Below are positions 6,537-15,186 of a stretch of 64,000 nt of DNA, piece by piece. Positions within the stretch are counted from its first letter, which is position 1. The number at the start of each line of letters is the position of its first letter. This DNA is from Collinsella sp. An307. GTDB taxonomy: Bacteria > Actinomycetota > Coriobacteriia > Coriobacteriales > Coriobacteriaceae. Made by a program: the position numbers and the translations under genes. The DNA lies in NCBI RefSeq assembly GCF_002161805.1, contig NZ_NFIP01000005.1, forward strand, positions 62,001-126,000, written 5' to 3'. The notes beneath the pieces were generated by a model that saw nothing but the letters and a program-made list of their open reading frames with translations, was not told the DNA's origin and made no database searches.

Positions 6537-7760
6537 ATGGCCCAAAGTGTTGAGCGCGCGGGTTCGCGTGAGGGAATGAGCGCGACGCAGTGGTTGCCGC
6601 TCGTAGGCATGACGTTTCTGGCGTTTGTCTTCAATACGTCCGAGTTCATGCCGGTGGGGTTGCTCACCAACATCGCGGAGTCCTTCTCGCTTTCCGAGGC
6701 GGCGGCCGGCATCATGATTTCGGTCTACGCATGGGGCGTTATGCTGTTGTCGCTTCCGCTCATGGTTGCGGCCTCGCGTTTCTCGTTCAAACCGCTGCTG
6801 CTCGGTGTGGTGGCGCTTTTTGTCGCGGGGCAGGCGTGCTCGGCCATCGCACCCACCTTCGAGCTGCTAACGATAGCTCGCCTCTTGGTGGCTGCCGCAC
6901 ATGCCGTCTTCTGGGCGATTGCACCGGTTATGGCTACGCGCATCGCTGGGACCCGCCATGCGGCGCTCGCCCTCAGCATGATTGCTACGGGTACCTCTAT
7001 CGCCTCGGTGGCGGGTATGCCGCTCGGTCGCGCCATCGGGTTGGCGCTGGGCTGGCGCATGACCTTTGGCTGCGTGGGCGTTATCGCCGCCGTGCTTTTG
7101 GTCTATCAGGCTATGGTGTTCCCGCAGTTGCCGGCAGGTGAGCCGTTTAGCCTGCGCCGACTGCCCGAGCTTCTGGGCAACCGCGTGCTCGTGGCGCTCT
7201 ACGTGGTGACGATGTGCCTTGCCACCGGCTACTACGCGGGCTACGGCTACATAGAGCCCTTCCTCGGCCAGATCGGCGGGTTCGATGCGGCGACCACCAC
7301 GTTGCTCCTTACGGTGTTTGGTGCAGCGGGGTTTGTGGCGAGCTTCCTCTTCGCCCGGTTCTTCGACGGGCACCGCTATCACTTTGTGGGGACCATGATC
7401 GTGGGCTTTACGGCGATGCTCTTCTCGCTGCAGGCAGCAGCCGCATCGCTTGCAACCACGCTGGCGGTCTGCCTTTTGTGGGGCATCTGCGGTACGGCGT
7501 TTAACATCGCGCTGCAGGCGATGCTGATGGACGCCGCGCCCGAGGACGACGCAACGGTGGCGATGGCCATCTACTCGGGACTTTTCAACTTTGGTATCGG
7601 CACGGGCACGGCCATCGGCGGCGTGGTGGTGTCTAGCATCACGCTCTCGGCCATTGGCTATGCGGGCGGCGCGATTGCGCTGGCAGGCGTGGTGCTCGCG
7701 ATTGGCTGGCTCTTTCGCTTGGACCGCGCAGCCCGTGCTGCTCGTGCGGGGCGTGAGTAG
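6537..7760 (+). CDS. sotB: SotB-like major facilitator exporter
   Basis: Twelve-helix MFS transporter of the DHA1 group. It matches E. coli SotB/YdeA throughout: 'FNTSEFMPVGLL' in helix 1, 'AHAVFWAI', 'GMPLGRAIGLALGWRMTF' and 'YYAGYGYIEPF'. SotB exports sugars such as arabinose and IPTG in E. coli; related proteins export other small molecules. I use the ATG at 6537 because GGGGGAG precedes it; the ATG at 6525 is also in frame but has no ribosome site. The gene is convergent with the PanE-family gene across a long palindrome. Confidence 0.88.
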   Translation: MAQSVERAGSREGMSATQWLPLVGMTFLAFVFNTSEFMPVGLLTNIAESFSLSEAAAGIMISVYAWGVMLLSLPLMVAASRFSFKPLLLGVVALFVAGQACSAIAPTFELLTIARLLVAAAHAVFWAIAPVMATRIAGTRHAALALSMIATGTSIASVAGMPLGRAIGLALGWRMTFGCVGVIAAVLLVYQAMVFPQLPAGEPFSLRRLPELLGNRVLVALYVVTMCLATGYYAGYGYIEPFLGQIGGFDAATTTLLLTVFGAAGFVASFLFARFFDGHRYHFVGTMIVGFTAMLFSLQAAAASLATTLAVCLLWGICGTAFNIALQAMLMDAAPEDDATVAMAIYSGLFNFGIGTGTAIGGVVVSSITLSAIGYAGGAIALAGVVLAIGWLFRLDRAARAARAGRE

Positions 7761-7800
7761 CCGATCGTGCAACTCTGCGTATTTTGGCGCTTGGATTTCT

Positions 7801-7941
7801 AAAAACCCGCGAAGTAAGTGGCCTTCTAAGGAGACGGCATCCTAAGCCGTGAGAATCCCTGCAAAATCCCAGATAACAACAGCGTGCGTCATGCGGCGCT
7901 GAGGGGATTTTGAAGTGGCCCACTTACTTCGCGGGTTTTTT
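7801..7941. other. Large structured palindromic element between convergent genes
   Basis: Perfect 21-bp inverted arms at 7801-7821 and 7920-7940 (AAAAACCCGCGAAGTAAGTGG and its complement) enclose a hairpin ACGGC-atcctaa-GCCGT (7834-7850) and a second stem CAAAATCCC/GGGATTTTG (7862-7870 with 7904-7912) that contains AGCG...CGCT. T-tracts flank it on both strands, so it can terminate both converging genes. The extra stems exceed what a terminator needs. Confidence 0.7.
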
Positions 7942-8009
7942 GTCTACATCTACACCGCCTTTGAGCGGTTTGGCGTCTCTTCCGTACGGCGCGGCGATGC
8001 GGGCTGGCG

Positions 8010-8924
8010 CTACCAGCCGCTTTCGATTTCGCGAATGCGCCGGTAAAGCCATTCGTTGGTGGGCACGAGGATGCCGTGTTTGGCGGCGAGGCGGCAGATA
8101 GTGCCCGAGAACTCCTCGACCTCGGTACGGCGGCGCGCGATGCGGTCCTGCGCCATCGAGGGCATCCCGGTGGGATCGAGCGAAGCAATAAGGGTCGCCA
8201 TCTCGGTGAGGTCGGCCTCGTTCATCGCGACGCCTTCCGCCTGTCCGACGGCGAGCGCCTCACGCATGGCGGCGATAAAGCAGCGGTTCTGCTCGCTATC
8301 AGGCTCGCTTGCGCTGCCGTAGGTGCCGCCATAGGCCATGCAGGTCTGATTGATGCCAACGTTTAGCATAAGCTTCACCCACATGCGGCGGCGCGGGTCC
8401 GCCTCCACCACATGCGAGACGCCGGCACGCGTGTAGAGGTCGTCGAGCGCCTCGACCACGCCCGCTGCAGTGCCCGGCGCGGCACCAAAGCGAATCTCGC
8501 CCGCGTGCGAGAACGTGAGCGCGCCGTCGAGGTAGACGGCATCCATGCCCTGGCAGATGCCGAGCACGGTATGCTCCCAGCCGTAACGCTCGGCAATGCG
8601 CTCCTCACTCGTAATGCCGTTGAGCAGCGACTCGATGACCGTGTGCGGCCCCACCAGCGGCGCCATGCTCTCGATTGCTGCATCGAGACCACTCGCTTTA
8701 ACTGCAAGAATTACCAAGTCAACTGACTCAGCCTCGCTCATGGGAATCGTGCGCACGGCAAGCGGCGCGCCGTTCACCGTCACCTGCTCGCCGGCGTGGC
8801 GGTAGAAGCGCTTGTCGTCCATGGCAAAGACCACGGCGTCTGTCCCCAGATGCTCTGCCATGATGCTGCCGTACATGAGGCCCACGGCCCCGCGTCCCAC
8901 GATGGCCACGCGTTCGATCTGCAT
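8010..8924 (-). CDS. Ketopantoate reductase PanE/ApbA family protein
   Basis: NAD(P)-dependent reductase, 304 residues. The Rossmann start 'VAIVGRGAVGLMYGSIM' carries GxGxxG. 'LAVKA' and 'SLLNGITSEE' match the cofactor and substrate region. The C-terminal helical domain has 'KLMLNVGINQT' (catalytic Lys, conserved Asn) and 'PSMAQDRIARRRTEVEEFSG' (conserved S-M-x-x-D). Family members reduce 2-dehydropantoate to pantoate for CoA synthesis, but many ApbA-like proteins act on other 2-oxoacids, and no other pantothenate gene is near. It lies downstream of the cyclase-family gene on the same strand, 210 nt away. Confidence 0.88.
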   Translation of the reverse strand: MQIERVAIVGRGAVGLMYGSIMAEHLGTDAVVFAMDDKRFYRHAGEQVTVNGAPLAVRTIPMSEAESVDLVILAVKASGLDAAIESMAPLVGPHTVIESLLNGITSEERIAERYGWEHTVLGICQGMDAVYLDGALTFSHAGEIRFGAAPGTAAGVVEALDDLYTRAGVSHVVEADPRRRMWVKLMLNVGINQTCMAYGGTYGSASEPDSEQNRCFIAAMREALAVGQAEGVAMNEADLTEMATLIASLDPTGMPSMAQDRIARRRTEVEEFSGTICRLAAKHGILVPTNEWLYRRIREIESGW

Positions 8925-8949
8925 GCGAATCTCCCTTGCTCCGATGGTT

Positions 8950-9011
8950 TGCGCCCCGACGCGCCCCCGCGCCCCGATGCGTCAGCGCCCTCGCGTCCCG
9001 ACGCCCCGCCG
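8950..9011. repeat. Degenerate GCGCCCCGACG tandem repeats
   Basis: Within the 210-nt gap between the cyclase and reductase genes there are about five imperfect, partly overlapping copies of a GCGCCCCGACG-like unit. The rest of the gap shows nothing recognisable. Likely slippage-prone filler. Confidence 0.45.
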
Positions 9012-9134
9012 CCCCGACGACTGGAAGGGGCGGGGACGTTTGGGCTGCCTTAGGAGGTGCGACGCAGTGTCGTCCGCCACGTGCGTCGCCCGCGCTGGCC
9101 GGGGTGCCGCGCAGCGGCACAGCCTCGCTCCACC

Positions 9135-10031
9135 TTACGCCTCGACGGGGCAAATGGCAAAGCATCGGGCGGGATAGCCCACGCCGTCGAGCAGTTTGGG
9201 GAATGCGCACACGATGAGCGCCCCGGTTTCGGGGACCATGTCCAGATGGTTCATGACCTCGATCTGAAAGCGGTCCTGCGCCAGGATGTACCGCTCGGCA
9301 GGGTAGGGATAAAAGCCCGCGCGCGTGGTGACGCAGGCGGGGTCGGTGTCAGCCGGTTCGTGCCCGATGGCGCCGATGCCGCGCTGCTCGACAAGCCACG
9401 TGACCGCGTCGAGGTCCCAGCCGGGATAGTGCGGTTTTCCGGCGGAATCCTTGTTCTCGAGGTCGGTCTTGCGCGACCAGTCCGAGCGAAACGCCACAAA
9501 GGCGCCGGCCGGAATGCGCCCGTGCGCGGCTTCCCATGCGATGAGGTCGTCCACGGTGAGGACGAAGTCGGGATCGGCGGCGCATTCTCGGTGCCGATCG
9601 ATAACGCAAAGGGGCATGACGAGGTCAATGGGCTCGATGGCGTCAAGCGCCCGACCGTTGGCCCAGAAGTGGCGCGGCGCGTCCACGTGCGTGCCGTACT
9701 GGGAGGCCACGGTGTAGTCGTAGCAGCGCATGGGCGCCAGCATGTCGTCGGGCGTGCCGGGCAGATAGTCAAACAGAAGCCGGCGCGCGAGGGGCTTGAA
9801 CCCAAACCAGTGCGGGGTCGTGGCGGAGAGCGTGTGGGTAAGGTCGACCCAGCGGTAGCGCGGGCTCTTGAGCTGGGCGACGAGGGGCCAGAGGCTGGGC
9901 GCGGCGCTCGCGGGCGCGCCGGGGTTCAGCGGGGTCTCGGTGCGGGTGGCCGGTGTTGTGGTGCGCGGGCGCGATGCGGGCGCTGCGGCGCGCGATGCGG
10001 CGCGTGTGCGGGCGGTGGTGACGGTGCTCAT
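9135..10031 (-). CDS. Cyclase family protein (kynurenine formamidase-like metal hydrolase)
   Basis: 298 residues. The family motif is 'YGTHVDAPRHFW', where the two His and the Asp of HxGTHxDxPxHF bind metal; later 'GAIGHEPADTD' and 'IEVMNHLDMVPETGALIVCAFPKLLDG' match the conserved end. The core begins at about residue 62 ('RWVDLTHTLSATTPHWFGF'). Before it is an extension of about 45 residues rich in Ala, Thr and Arg, which is unusual. ATG at 10031 follows AAAGGACCGCCC. Members hydrolyse N-formylkynurenine, isatin or related cyclic amides; the substrate here is unknown. Confidence 0.82.
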   Translation of the reverse strand: MSTVTTARTRAASRAAAPASRPRTTTPATRTETPLNPGAPASAAPSLWPLVAQLKSPRYRWVDLTHTLSATTPHWFGFKPLARRLLFDYLPGTPDDMLAPMRCYDYTVASQYGTHVDAPRHFWANGRALDAIEPIDLVMPLCVIDRHRECAADPDFVLTVDDLIAWEAAHGRIPAGAFVAFRSDWSRKTDLENKDSAGKPHYPGWDLDAVTWLVEQRGIGAIGHEPADTDPACVTTRAGFYPYPAERYILAQDRFQIEVMNHLDMVPETGALIVCAFPKLLDGVGYPARCFAICPVEA

Positions 10032-10263
10032 GGGCGGTCCTTTCTCGGGAGGGTATGATGGCCTCATCGTAGGAAGGGTTTGTGTCGGGTTCTTTTCGGC
10101 TGCGTTGCGCCTTGAATGGAAACCGGTCGGCAAATCGTCGGATACGGGACGGCAACCTGCCGGATACAATGGGAGCACGACGGCGCCGGTCCAGCGGTGT
10201 CGGCCCCTGCGGCGCCACCACGGCGCCGTCGCGCCAGCGCCGCCCGCGCAGAAGGGAGGCCGT

Positions 10264-11067
10264 ATGGCTCAAATCGAACTCACACCGCAAGGCGACGCGT
10301 GCGAGACGCGGTATGCCCGCGGCCGCATCCATTCGGTGGAGACTATGGGTACGGTCGACGGGCCGGGCATTCGCTTCGTGGTCTTCATGCAGGGCTGCCC
10401 CCTGCGCTGCCTGTACTGCCACAACCCCGACACGTGGGACGCGGGGGCTGCGGCGGGTACCGAGGTCACGGTCGAGCAGCTGGTGGAGGAGTTCGAGAGC
10501 AATCGCCAGTTCTACAAGAACGGCGGCATCACCGTCTCGGGCGGCGAGCCGCTTTTGCAGCCGGAGTTTCTGGCGGATTTGTTTGCCGCGATGCACGCCC
10601 GATCCGAGGGGCGCGTGCACACCTGCCTCGATAGCTGCGGGTACGCTTTCGACCCGGCGCACCCCGAGCGCACGGCGCGCGTGCTCGATGCCTGTGACCT
10701 GGTGTTACTCGACATCAAGCACGCCGACCCTGCGGGACACCGCGCGCTCACCGGGCGCGACCCGGCGCGTATCTTGGCGTTTGGCGACGAGCTCGCTCGC
10801 CGCAAGATTCCGGTGGTCATCCGCCACGTGGTCGTTCCCGGTTATACCGACACGCCTGAGGAATGTGAGGCCTTGGGGCGCCTAATCGCACCGTGGCAAA
10901 ACGTTGTGGGTCTCGAGATGCTGCCCTACCATACGCTTGGCGTAGTGAAGTACGAGAAGCTGGGACTTACCTATCCGCTTGACGGCGTGCCCGAGATGGA
11001 CAAGGCACGCATCCCTGAGCTGCGCGCAGCAGTGATGCGCGGCATGCGCGCGGCGCGCCAGGGATGA
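10264..11067 (+). CDS. pflA: Pyruvate formate-lyase-activating enzyme (radical SAM)
   Basis: 267 residues, cytoplasmic. The cluster motif 'CPLRCLYCHNPDTWD' is CX3CX2C and follows 'GTVDGPGIRFVVFMQG', typical of glycyl-radical activases. 'GGITVSGGEPLLQPEF' is the GGE SAM-binding region. It reductively cleaves S-adenosylmethionine and abstracts hydrogen from the glycine of pyruvate formate-lyase, here presumably Gly58 of the separate small protein. ATG at 10264 is preceded by GGGAGG. It stands 4.6 kb from the pfl genes behind three unrelated genes instead of next to them. Confidence 0.93.
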   Translation: MAQIELTPQGDACETRYARGRIHSVETMGTVDGPGIRFVVFMQGCPLRCLYCHNPDTWDAGAAAGTEVTVEQLVEEFESNRQFYKNGGITVSGGEPLLQPEFLADLFAAMHARSEGRVHTCLDSCGYAFDPAHPERTARVLDACDLVLLDIKHADPAGHRALTGRDPARILAFGDELARRKIPVVIRHVVVPGYTDTPEECEALGRLIAPWQNVVGLEMLPYHTLGVVKYEKLGLTYPLDGVPEMDKARIPELRAAVMRGMRAARQG

Positions 11068-11168
11068 CAGACTATCTTGACCCTCGAGCTGGAACTTCCG
11101 TGGGGCCGCGGCACCGCGCGCACGGTTTTGGTATTGTCAGGGGCAGAAAACCAACCGATAGGAGAGCC

Positions 11169-11990
11169 ATGACGCCAACCATCGCCATCATCGGCGCGCT
11201 CGAAAAAGAGGTGCGCCAGATTTATACCGAGGTCGACAACGGTACGGTCACCGAGGAGGCCGGCCTCAAGATCGTGGGCGGCGCCTACCACGGTTTCAAC
11301 CTCGTTGCCACAACGGCGGGCATGGGCACCGTAAATGTGGCCGCGGCCACACAGCACCTCATCAGCGTTTACGGCGCCAACGCCGTGATCTTCTCCGGAA
11401 TCGCCGGCGGACTTAACCCGGCGCTCCACATCGGCGACATCGTGGTGGGCGAGCGCCTGCGCTACCTCGACACCGATACGGCGCTCATTGCCGAGTCCGC
11501 GCCCGGGCTTGAGGAATTCGCCTCGACCGACTACCTCGTCGACGTTGCGGAGGAGACTCTCAGAGCGTGGGGTTTTGTCTCGGCGGACCTTACGGGCGAG
11601 GCTCTTGACGCCGCGGTGGAGGTGGCGGGCGACTCTCCCTTTGCGCGCTTCCGCCGCGAGGGTGAGGCGGCCGACCCGCGCCGCTACCTGCGGGGCACCA
11701 TCGCTACCGGCGACCGCTTCTGCACGGGTGCGGAGATGCGCGCTGAGGTCATCGCGGCGACGCAGGCGGACTGTGTGGAGATGGAGGGGGCCGCGGTGGC
11801 ACACGTCACCGCCAAGAACGGGGTCGACTGCCTCGTGCTCCGCGCCATCAGCGACAACTGCGACGAGGCGTATGACGCTCTTTGCGACCGCGAGTTTGAC
11901 CTCGACGAGTACGCCCGCACCGCGAGCTCGCTTACCTTGGCCATCGTCCGCCGCGTTGCGGCAAAGCTCGGTCTTTCGCGCGAAGGCTGA
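11169..11990 (+). CDS. mtnN: 5'-methylthioadenosine/S-adenosylhomocysteine nucleosidase family
   Basis: 273 residues. Begins 'IAIIGALEKEVRQI', with the catalytic-base Glu of this family, then 'IFSGIAGGLNPALHIGDIVV' and the purine/ribose site 'VEMEGAAVAHVTAKNGVDCLVLRAISDN'. Cleaves methylthioadenosine and S-adenosylhomocysteine to adenine and a thiosugar, in methionine and SAM recycling. It is about 40 residues longer than the usual 230, the extra lying in the middle (about residues 100-175). ATG at 11169 follows AGGAGAG. About 100 nt after pflA; radical SAM enzymes generate 5'-deoxyadenosine, which such nucleosidases can also cleave. Confidence 0.88.
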   Translation: MTPTIAIIGALEKEVRQIYTEVDNGTVTEEAGLKIVGGAYHGFNLVATTAGMGTVNVAAATQHLISVYGANAVIFSGIAGGLNPALHIGDIVVGERLRYLDTDTALIAESAPGLEEFASTDYLVDVAEETLRAWGFVSADLTGEALDAAVEVAGDSPFARFRREGEAADPRRYLRGTIATGDRFCTGAEMRAEVIAATQADCVEMEGAAVAHVTAKNGVDCLVLRAISDNCDEAYDALCDREFDLDEYARTASSLTLAIVRRVAAKLGLSREG

Positions 11991-12008
11991 GTGGCAAGAG
12001 CGCGCGAA

Positions 12009-12049
12009 GCAACCCCGTCCCCCGATACGCTTCGAATCCGTCCCCAGAT
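12009..12049 (-). repeat. GGGGACGG-type repeat, divergent inverted copy
   Basis: Between mtnN and engB. Read on the minus strand it gives CTGGGGACGG, a TTCGAA-containing spacer and GGGGGACGGGGTTG, related to the ATTTGGGGACGGGGTC repeats at 5281 and 61103. It overlaps the likely engB leader. Confidence 0.4.
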
Positions 12050-12059
12050 AGGGAGAACC

Positions 12060-12650
12060 ATGGCAGATTCCATCAACTATCAGCTTGCGCACTTTGTAGC
12101 GAGCTACGGCGCCGTCTCGCAGATTCCCGAGTCCACCGCCCCCGAGGTCAGCTTCGTAGGGCGCTCGAACGTGGGCAAGTCCTCGATCATGAACAAGCTT
12201 TTTGGTCGCAAGGGGCTGGTCAAGGTCTCGAGCACGCCGGGCAAGACCGCCAACATCAACTTCTTTGAGGCGGATGGCGTGCACTTTATCGACCTGCCGG
12301 GCTACGGTTTCGCGCGCCGTTCCAAGGCGGAGCGCGAGCGCTGGGCGCGCCTCATCGGCGACTTCTTTGAGAGCGAGCGCAGCTTCAACCTGGTGGTCTC
12401 GCTTGTGGATATCCGCCACGACCCGAGCGCGCTCGACCACCAGATGATTGAGTATCTGCAGGAGAACGAGTTCAGCTTCATCGTGTGCCTCACCAAGGCA
12501 GATAAGCTCAGCCGCCCCAAGCGCGTGCAGCAGGCGGCCGCCATCCGCAAGCAGCTTAACGTCCCGGCGGAGGACATCATCGTCACGTCGGCGGAGGACG
12601 GCACGGGCATCGCCGAACTCAAACGAGTGATTGCCGAGCGCTGCCTGTAG
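12060..12650 (+). CDS. engB: Ribosome biogenesis GTPase EngB (YihA/YsxC)
   Basis: 196 residues, the normal size. G1 'GRSNVGKSSIMN', switch region 'KVSSTPGKTANINF', G3 'DLPGYGFA', G4 'TKADK' and G5 'TSAEDG' are all present. Small cytoplasmic GTPase needed for late assembly of the 50S subunit. ATG at 12060 is preceded by GGGAGAACC. It lies 70 nt after the nucleosidase gene and may share its transcript; downstream is a 230-nt gap with an inverted-repeat element. Confidence 0.95.
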   Translation: MADSINYQLAHFVASYGAVSQIPESTAPEVSFVGRSNVGKSSIMNKLFGRKGLVKVSSTPGKTANINFFEADGVHFIDLPGYGFARRSKAERERWARLIGDFFESERSFNLVVSLVDIRHDPSALDHQMIEYLQENEFSFIVCLTKADKLSRPKRVQQAAAIRKQLNVPAEDIIVTSAEDGTGIAELKRVIAERCL

Positions 12651-12670
12651 GCAGGTTGCAGGAACAGCAA

Positions 12671-12830
12671 TACGGAAAACTCAAGTCGATTGTGGGCATG
12701 AAACCCCGTCCGCGGCGAGTAGCTGGAAAGATGGCGGGCTGTTTCTCTGCTCTTTTGTCGTCACCTTCCTGTTGGCTATTGTCCCTACTGGTTATTTCAT
12801 GCCCATAACCGGCTTGAGCTTGTTCCGTAT
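12671..12830. repeat. MITE-like element with imperfect terminal inverted repeats
   Basis: The two ends of this 160-nt stretch are inverted copies: ATACGGAA, CTCAAG and TGGGCATGAAA occur in this order at 12670-12703 and, inverted, at 12793-12831. The right arm also folds locally (GGTTAT...ATAACC). No coding capacity and no clear target-site duplication. The core TGGGCATGAAA resembles the arms of the element at 28889-29024. Confidence 0.55.
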
Positions 12831-12878
12831 GGCGATTCCGCACCGATTTTGATTGAATTTGACGCCGTCCGAGTAGGC

Positions 12879-15071
12879 TTAGCCCCGGTGTCCTCCGCGG
12901 TTTGCCTCGCGACCCTGCCCTGCGCGGTTGCGGCCGGCGGTGTTGGCCCCGCGTTTGCCGCCCTGCGCATGCTTGCTTGCGCGTGAACTCCGCGAGCCCT
13001 CCGCGGGGCTGGCCCCGTGCGCACCGAGTGCGCTGTCGTGCCTGTCACCGCTCGGTTGGCGTCCGTTGCCTGCTGCGGGCCGCTTGCTGCCGGCGTGCTT
13101 TCCCGTCTTCTGCCCATGCGGCCGTACGGGGCGGATGAGGCACTTGGGCCCGTAGCCAATAAGGTCGCTCCGCCCCGCGCGTTCGAGCGCCTCACGCACG
13201 AGGTCGTAGTTCTCGGGCTTGCGGTACTGAATGAGCGCGCGCTGCAGCGCCTTCTCGTGAGCGGAGTGCGGCACGTAGACGGGCTTCATGGTGCGCGGGT
13301 CCACCCCGGTGTAGTACATGCAGGTCGACATCGTGGACGGCGTGGGGTAGAAGTCCTGCACCTGCTCGGGCATGTAGCCCATGTCGCGCACATACTCGGC
13401 GAGCTCCACGGCCTCCTTCATGGTCGAGCCCGGGTGGCTGCTCATGAGATAGGGGACGAGGTACTGGTCTTTGCCGAGTTCTTGGTTGACGGCGCGGTAC
13501 TTCTCCACAAAGCGATCGTACACCTTACGGCTTGGCTTGCCCATGACCGAAAGCACCGCGTCAGAGACATGCTCCGGCGCAACTTTGAGTTGGCCGGAGA
13601 CATGGTGTTCGCAGAGCTCGCGGATGAACGTGTCGTCCGGGTCGGCGAGCGCGTAGTCAAAGCGGATGCCGCTGCGCACAAAGACCTTCTTGACACCGGG
13701 GAGTGCCCGCAGTTCGCGCAGGAGCGCGACGTAGTCCGTGTGGTCGACGTTCATGCTGCGGCACACGTGCGGCCAGAGGCAGCGTTTCCGCAGGCAGGCG
13801 CCATGTTTGAGCTGGTTTTTGCACGCGGGCTGGCGGAAATTTGCCGTGGGACCGCCGACATCGTTGATGTAGCCCTTGAAGTCGGGCTCGGCGGTGATCT
13901 TTCGCGCCTCCGCCAGCAAACTCTCGTGGCTGCGCGCCTGCACGATGCGCCCTTGGTGGAATGTCAGCGCGCAGAACGAGCACTCGCCAAAGCAGCCGCG
14001 GTTCGAGATGAGCGACATCTTGACCTCCGCAAGCGCGGGCACACCGCCGGCAGCCTCGTAGTCGGGGTGGTAGGTGCGCGTGTAGGGGAGGTCGTACGCG
14101 GCGTCGAACTCCTCTTGGGTGAGGGGTTTCGCGGGCGGGTTTTGCACCACGTAGACATCGTGCGGATAGCTCTCCACCAAGCGCCCGCCCCGGATGGGGT
14201 CCATGTTGTCGTACTGCACGGCAAAGCTCCGCGCGTAGGCGAGCTTGTCGGTGGAGACCTCGTCCCAGCTGGGTAGGAGCGTGTAGTCGAAGACTTCGTC
14301 GAGCGAGCGCGTGCGATAGACCGTGCCGTCGATGTAGGTGATCTGCTCTACGGGAAGGCCTGCCGCGAGCGCGTCGGCAATCTCCACGATGGAGTGCTCG
14401 CCCATGCCGTAGCTGATGAGGTCCGCGCCGGAGTCGAGCAAGATGGAGCGCTTGAGCTTGTCCGACCAGTAGTCGTAGTGCGCGAGACGGCGAAGCGACG
14501 CCTCGATGCCGCCGAGCACGATAGGGGTCTTCTTGTAGGTGCGGCGGATGAGGTTTCCGTAGACGGCGGCTGCGTGGTCGGGCCGCGCGCCTGCTGCGCC
14601 GCCGGGGGTGTAGGCATCCGTGTGGCGGCGGAGCTTGGCAACGGTGTAATGGTTCACCATCGAGTCCATGTTGCCGGCCGAGACGAGGAAGGCGAGGCGC
14701 GGCTCGCCGAGCACGGTCACGCTCGCAGGGTCGCGCCAGTCGGGCTGAGCGATCACGCCCACATGGTAGCCGTGCGCCTCGAGGAGCCGCACGATAATCG
14801 CGGCGCCAAAGCTCGGGTGGTCTACATAGGCATCGCCGCACACGTAGACGAAGTCGCACGCATCCCAGCTGCGCGCATCCATGTCGGCGCGCGTGGTGGG
14901 CGGGAAGTCCGCCCGGGTGAAGCCGAGCGCCGTCGGACCGGTAGGGTCGAGCGTAGGCGCTTTCGTGCGCGCGGAGGGCTCCGGGCGCACTTGCTTGCGC
15001 GCGGCGGCCCGTGCGCTGCCGGCGTGCGGCGAGGTGTGTTTTGGGGAACGTGCGCGGTGTGATGATGCCAT
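12879..15071 (-). CDS. ygiQ: YgiQ family radical SAM protein
   Basis: 730 residues from the ATG at 15071 (CAGGAGAG upstream). N-terminal Arg/Pro-rich extension (residues 1-70), UPF0313 N-domain starting 'DACDFVYVCGDAYVDHPSFG', radical SAM cluster 'NRGCFGECSFCAL' (CX3CX2C), a Cys-rich insert 'HGACLRKRCLWPHVC', and the conserved 'KVAPEHVSD...MGKPS' and 'SSHPGSTM' blocks. The last 75 residues are a low-complexity Gly/Arg/Ser/Ala tail. The biochemical role of YgiQ is not established. It is convergent with engB. Confidence 0.93.
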   Translation of the reverse strand: MASSHRARSPKHTSPHAGSARAAARKQVRPEPSARTKAPTLDPTGPTALGFTRADFPPTTRADMDARSWDACDFVYVCGDAYVDHPSFGAAIIVRLLEAHGYHVGVIAQPDWRDPASVTVLGEPRLAFLVSAGNMDSMVNHYTVAKLRRHTDAYTPGGAAGARPDHAAAVYGNLIRRTYKKTPIVLGGIEASLRRLAHYDYWSDKLKRSILLDSGADLISYGMGEHSIVEIADALAAGLPVEQITYIDGTVYRTRSLDEVFDYTLLPSWDEVSTDKLAYARSFAVQYDNMDPIRGGRLVESYPHDVYVVQNPPAKPLTQEEFDAAYDLPYTRTYHPDYEAAGGVPALAEVKMSLISNRGCFGECSFCALTFHQGRIVQARSHESLLAEARKITAEPDFKGYINDVGGPTANFRQPACKNQLKHGACLRKRCLWPHVCRSMNVDHTDYVALLRELRALPGVKKVFVRSGIRFDYALADPDDTFIRELCEHHVSGQLKVAPEHVSDAVLSVMGKPSRKVYDRFVEKYRAVNQELGKDQYLVPYLMSSHPGSTMKEAVELAEYVRDMGYMPEQVQDFYPTPSTMSTCMYYTGVDPRTMKPVYVPHSAHEKALQRALIQYRKPENYDLVREALERAGRSDLIGYGPKCLIRPVRPHGQKTGKHAGSKRPAAGNGRQPSGDRHDSALGAHGASPAEGSRSSRASKHAQGGKRGANTAGRNRAGQGREANRGGHRG

Positions 15072-15186
15072 GGCTCTCCTGCTTCGGATCGGATGCATCC
15101 ATCCTAGCAGAGGTCCGCCGGGGCCGCTGCGCTGCGGGGGAGCGGCCACCGCAGAAGAAACGCGTCGATGGGTGGGCAAACCGGCG

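Noticed and set aside
7834-7850. An anticodon-arm-like hairpin (ACGGC-atcctaa-GCCGT) with CCT in anticodon position, suggesting tRNA-Arg
   Set aside because: No D arm, no TTCNANNC T-loop and no acceptor pairing at tRNA spacing; it is one stem of the larger palindrome.
12950-13150. Possible second reading of the ygiQ 3' end as a separate Gly/Arg-rich gene
   Set aside because: The frame is continuous with ygiQ and the region is a low-complexity tail; no independent start site.
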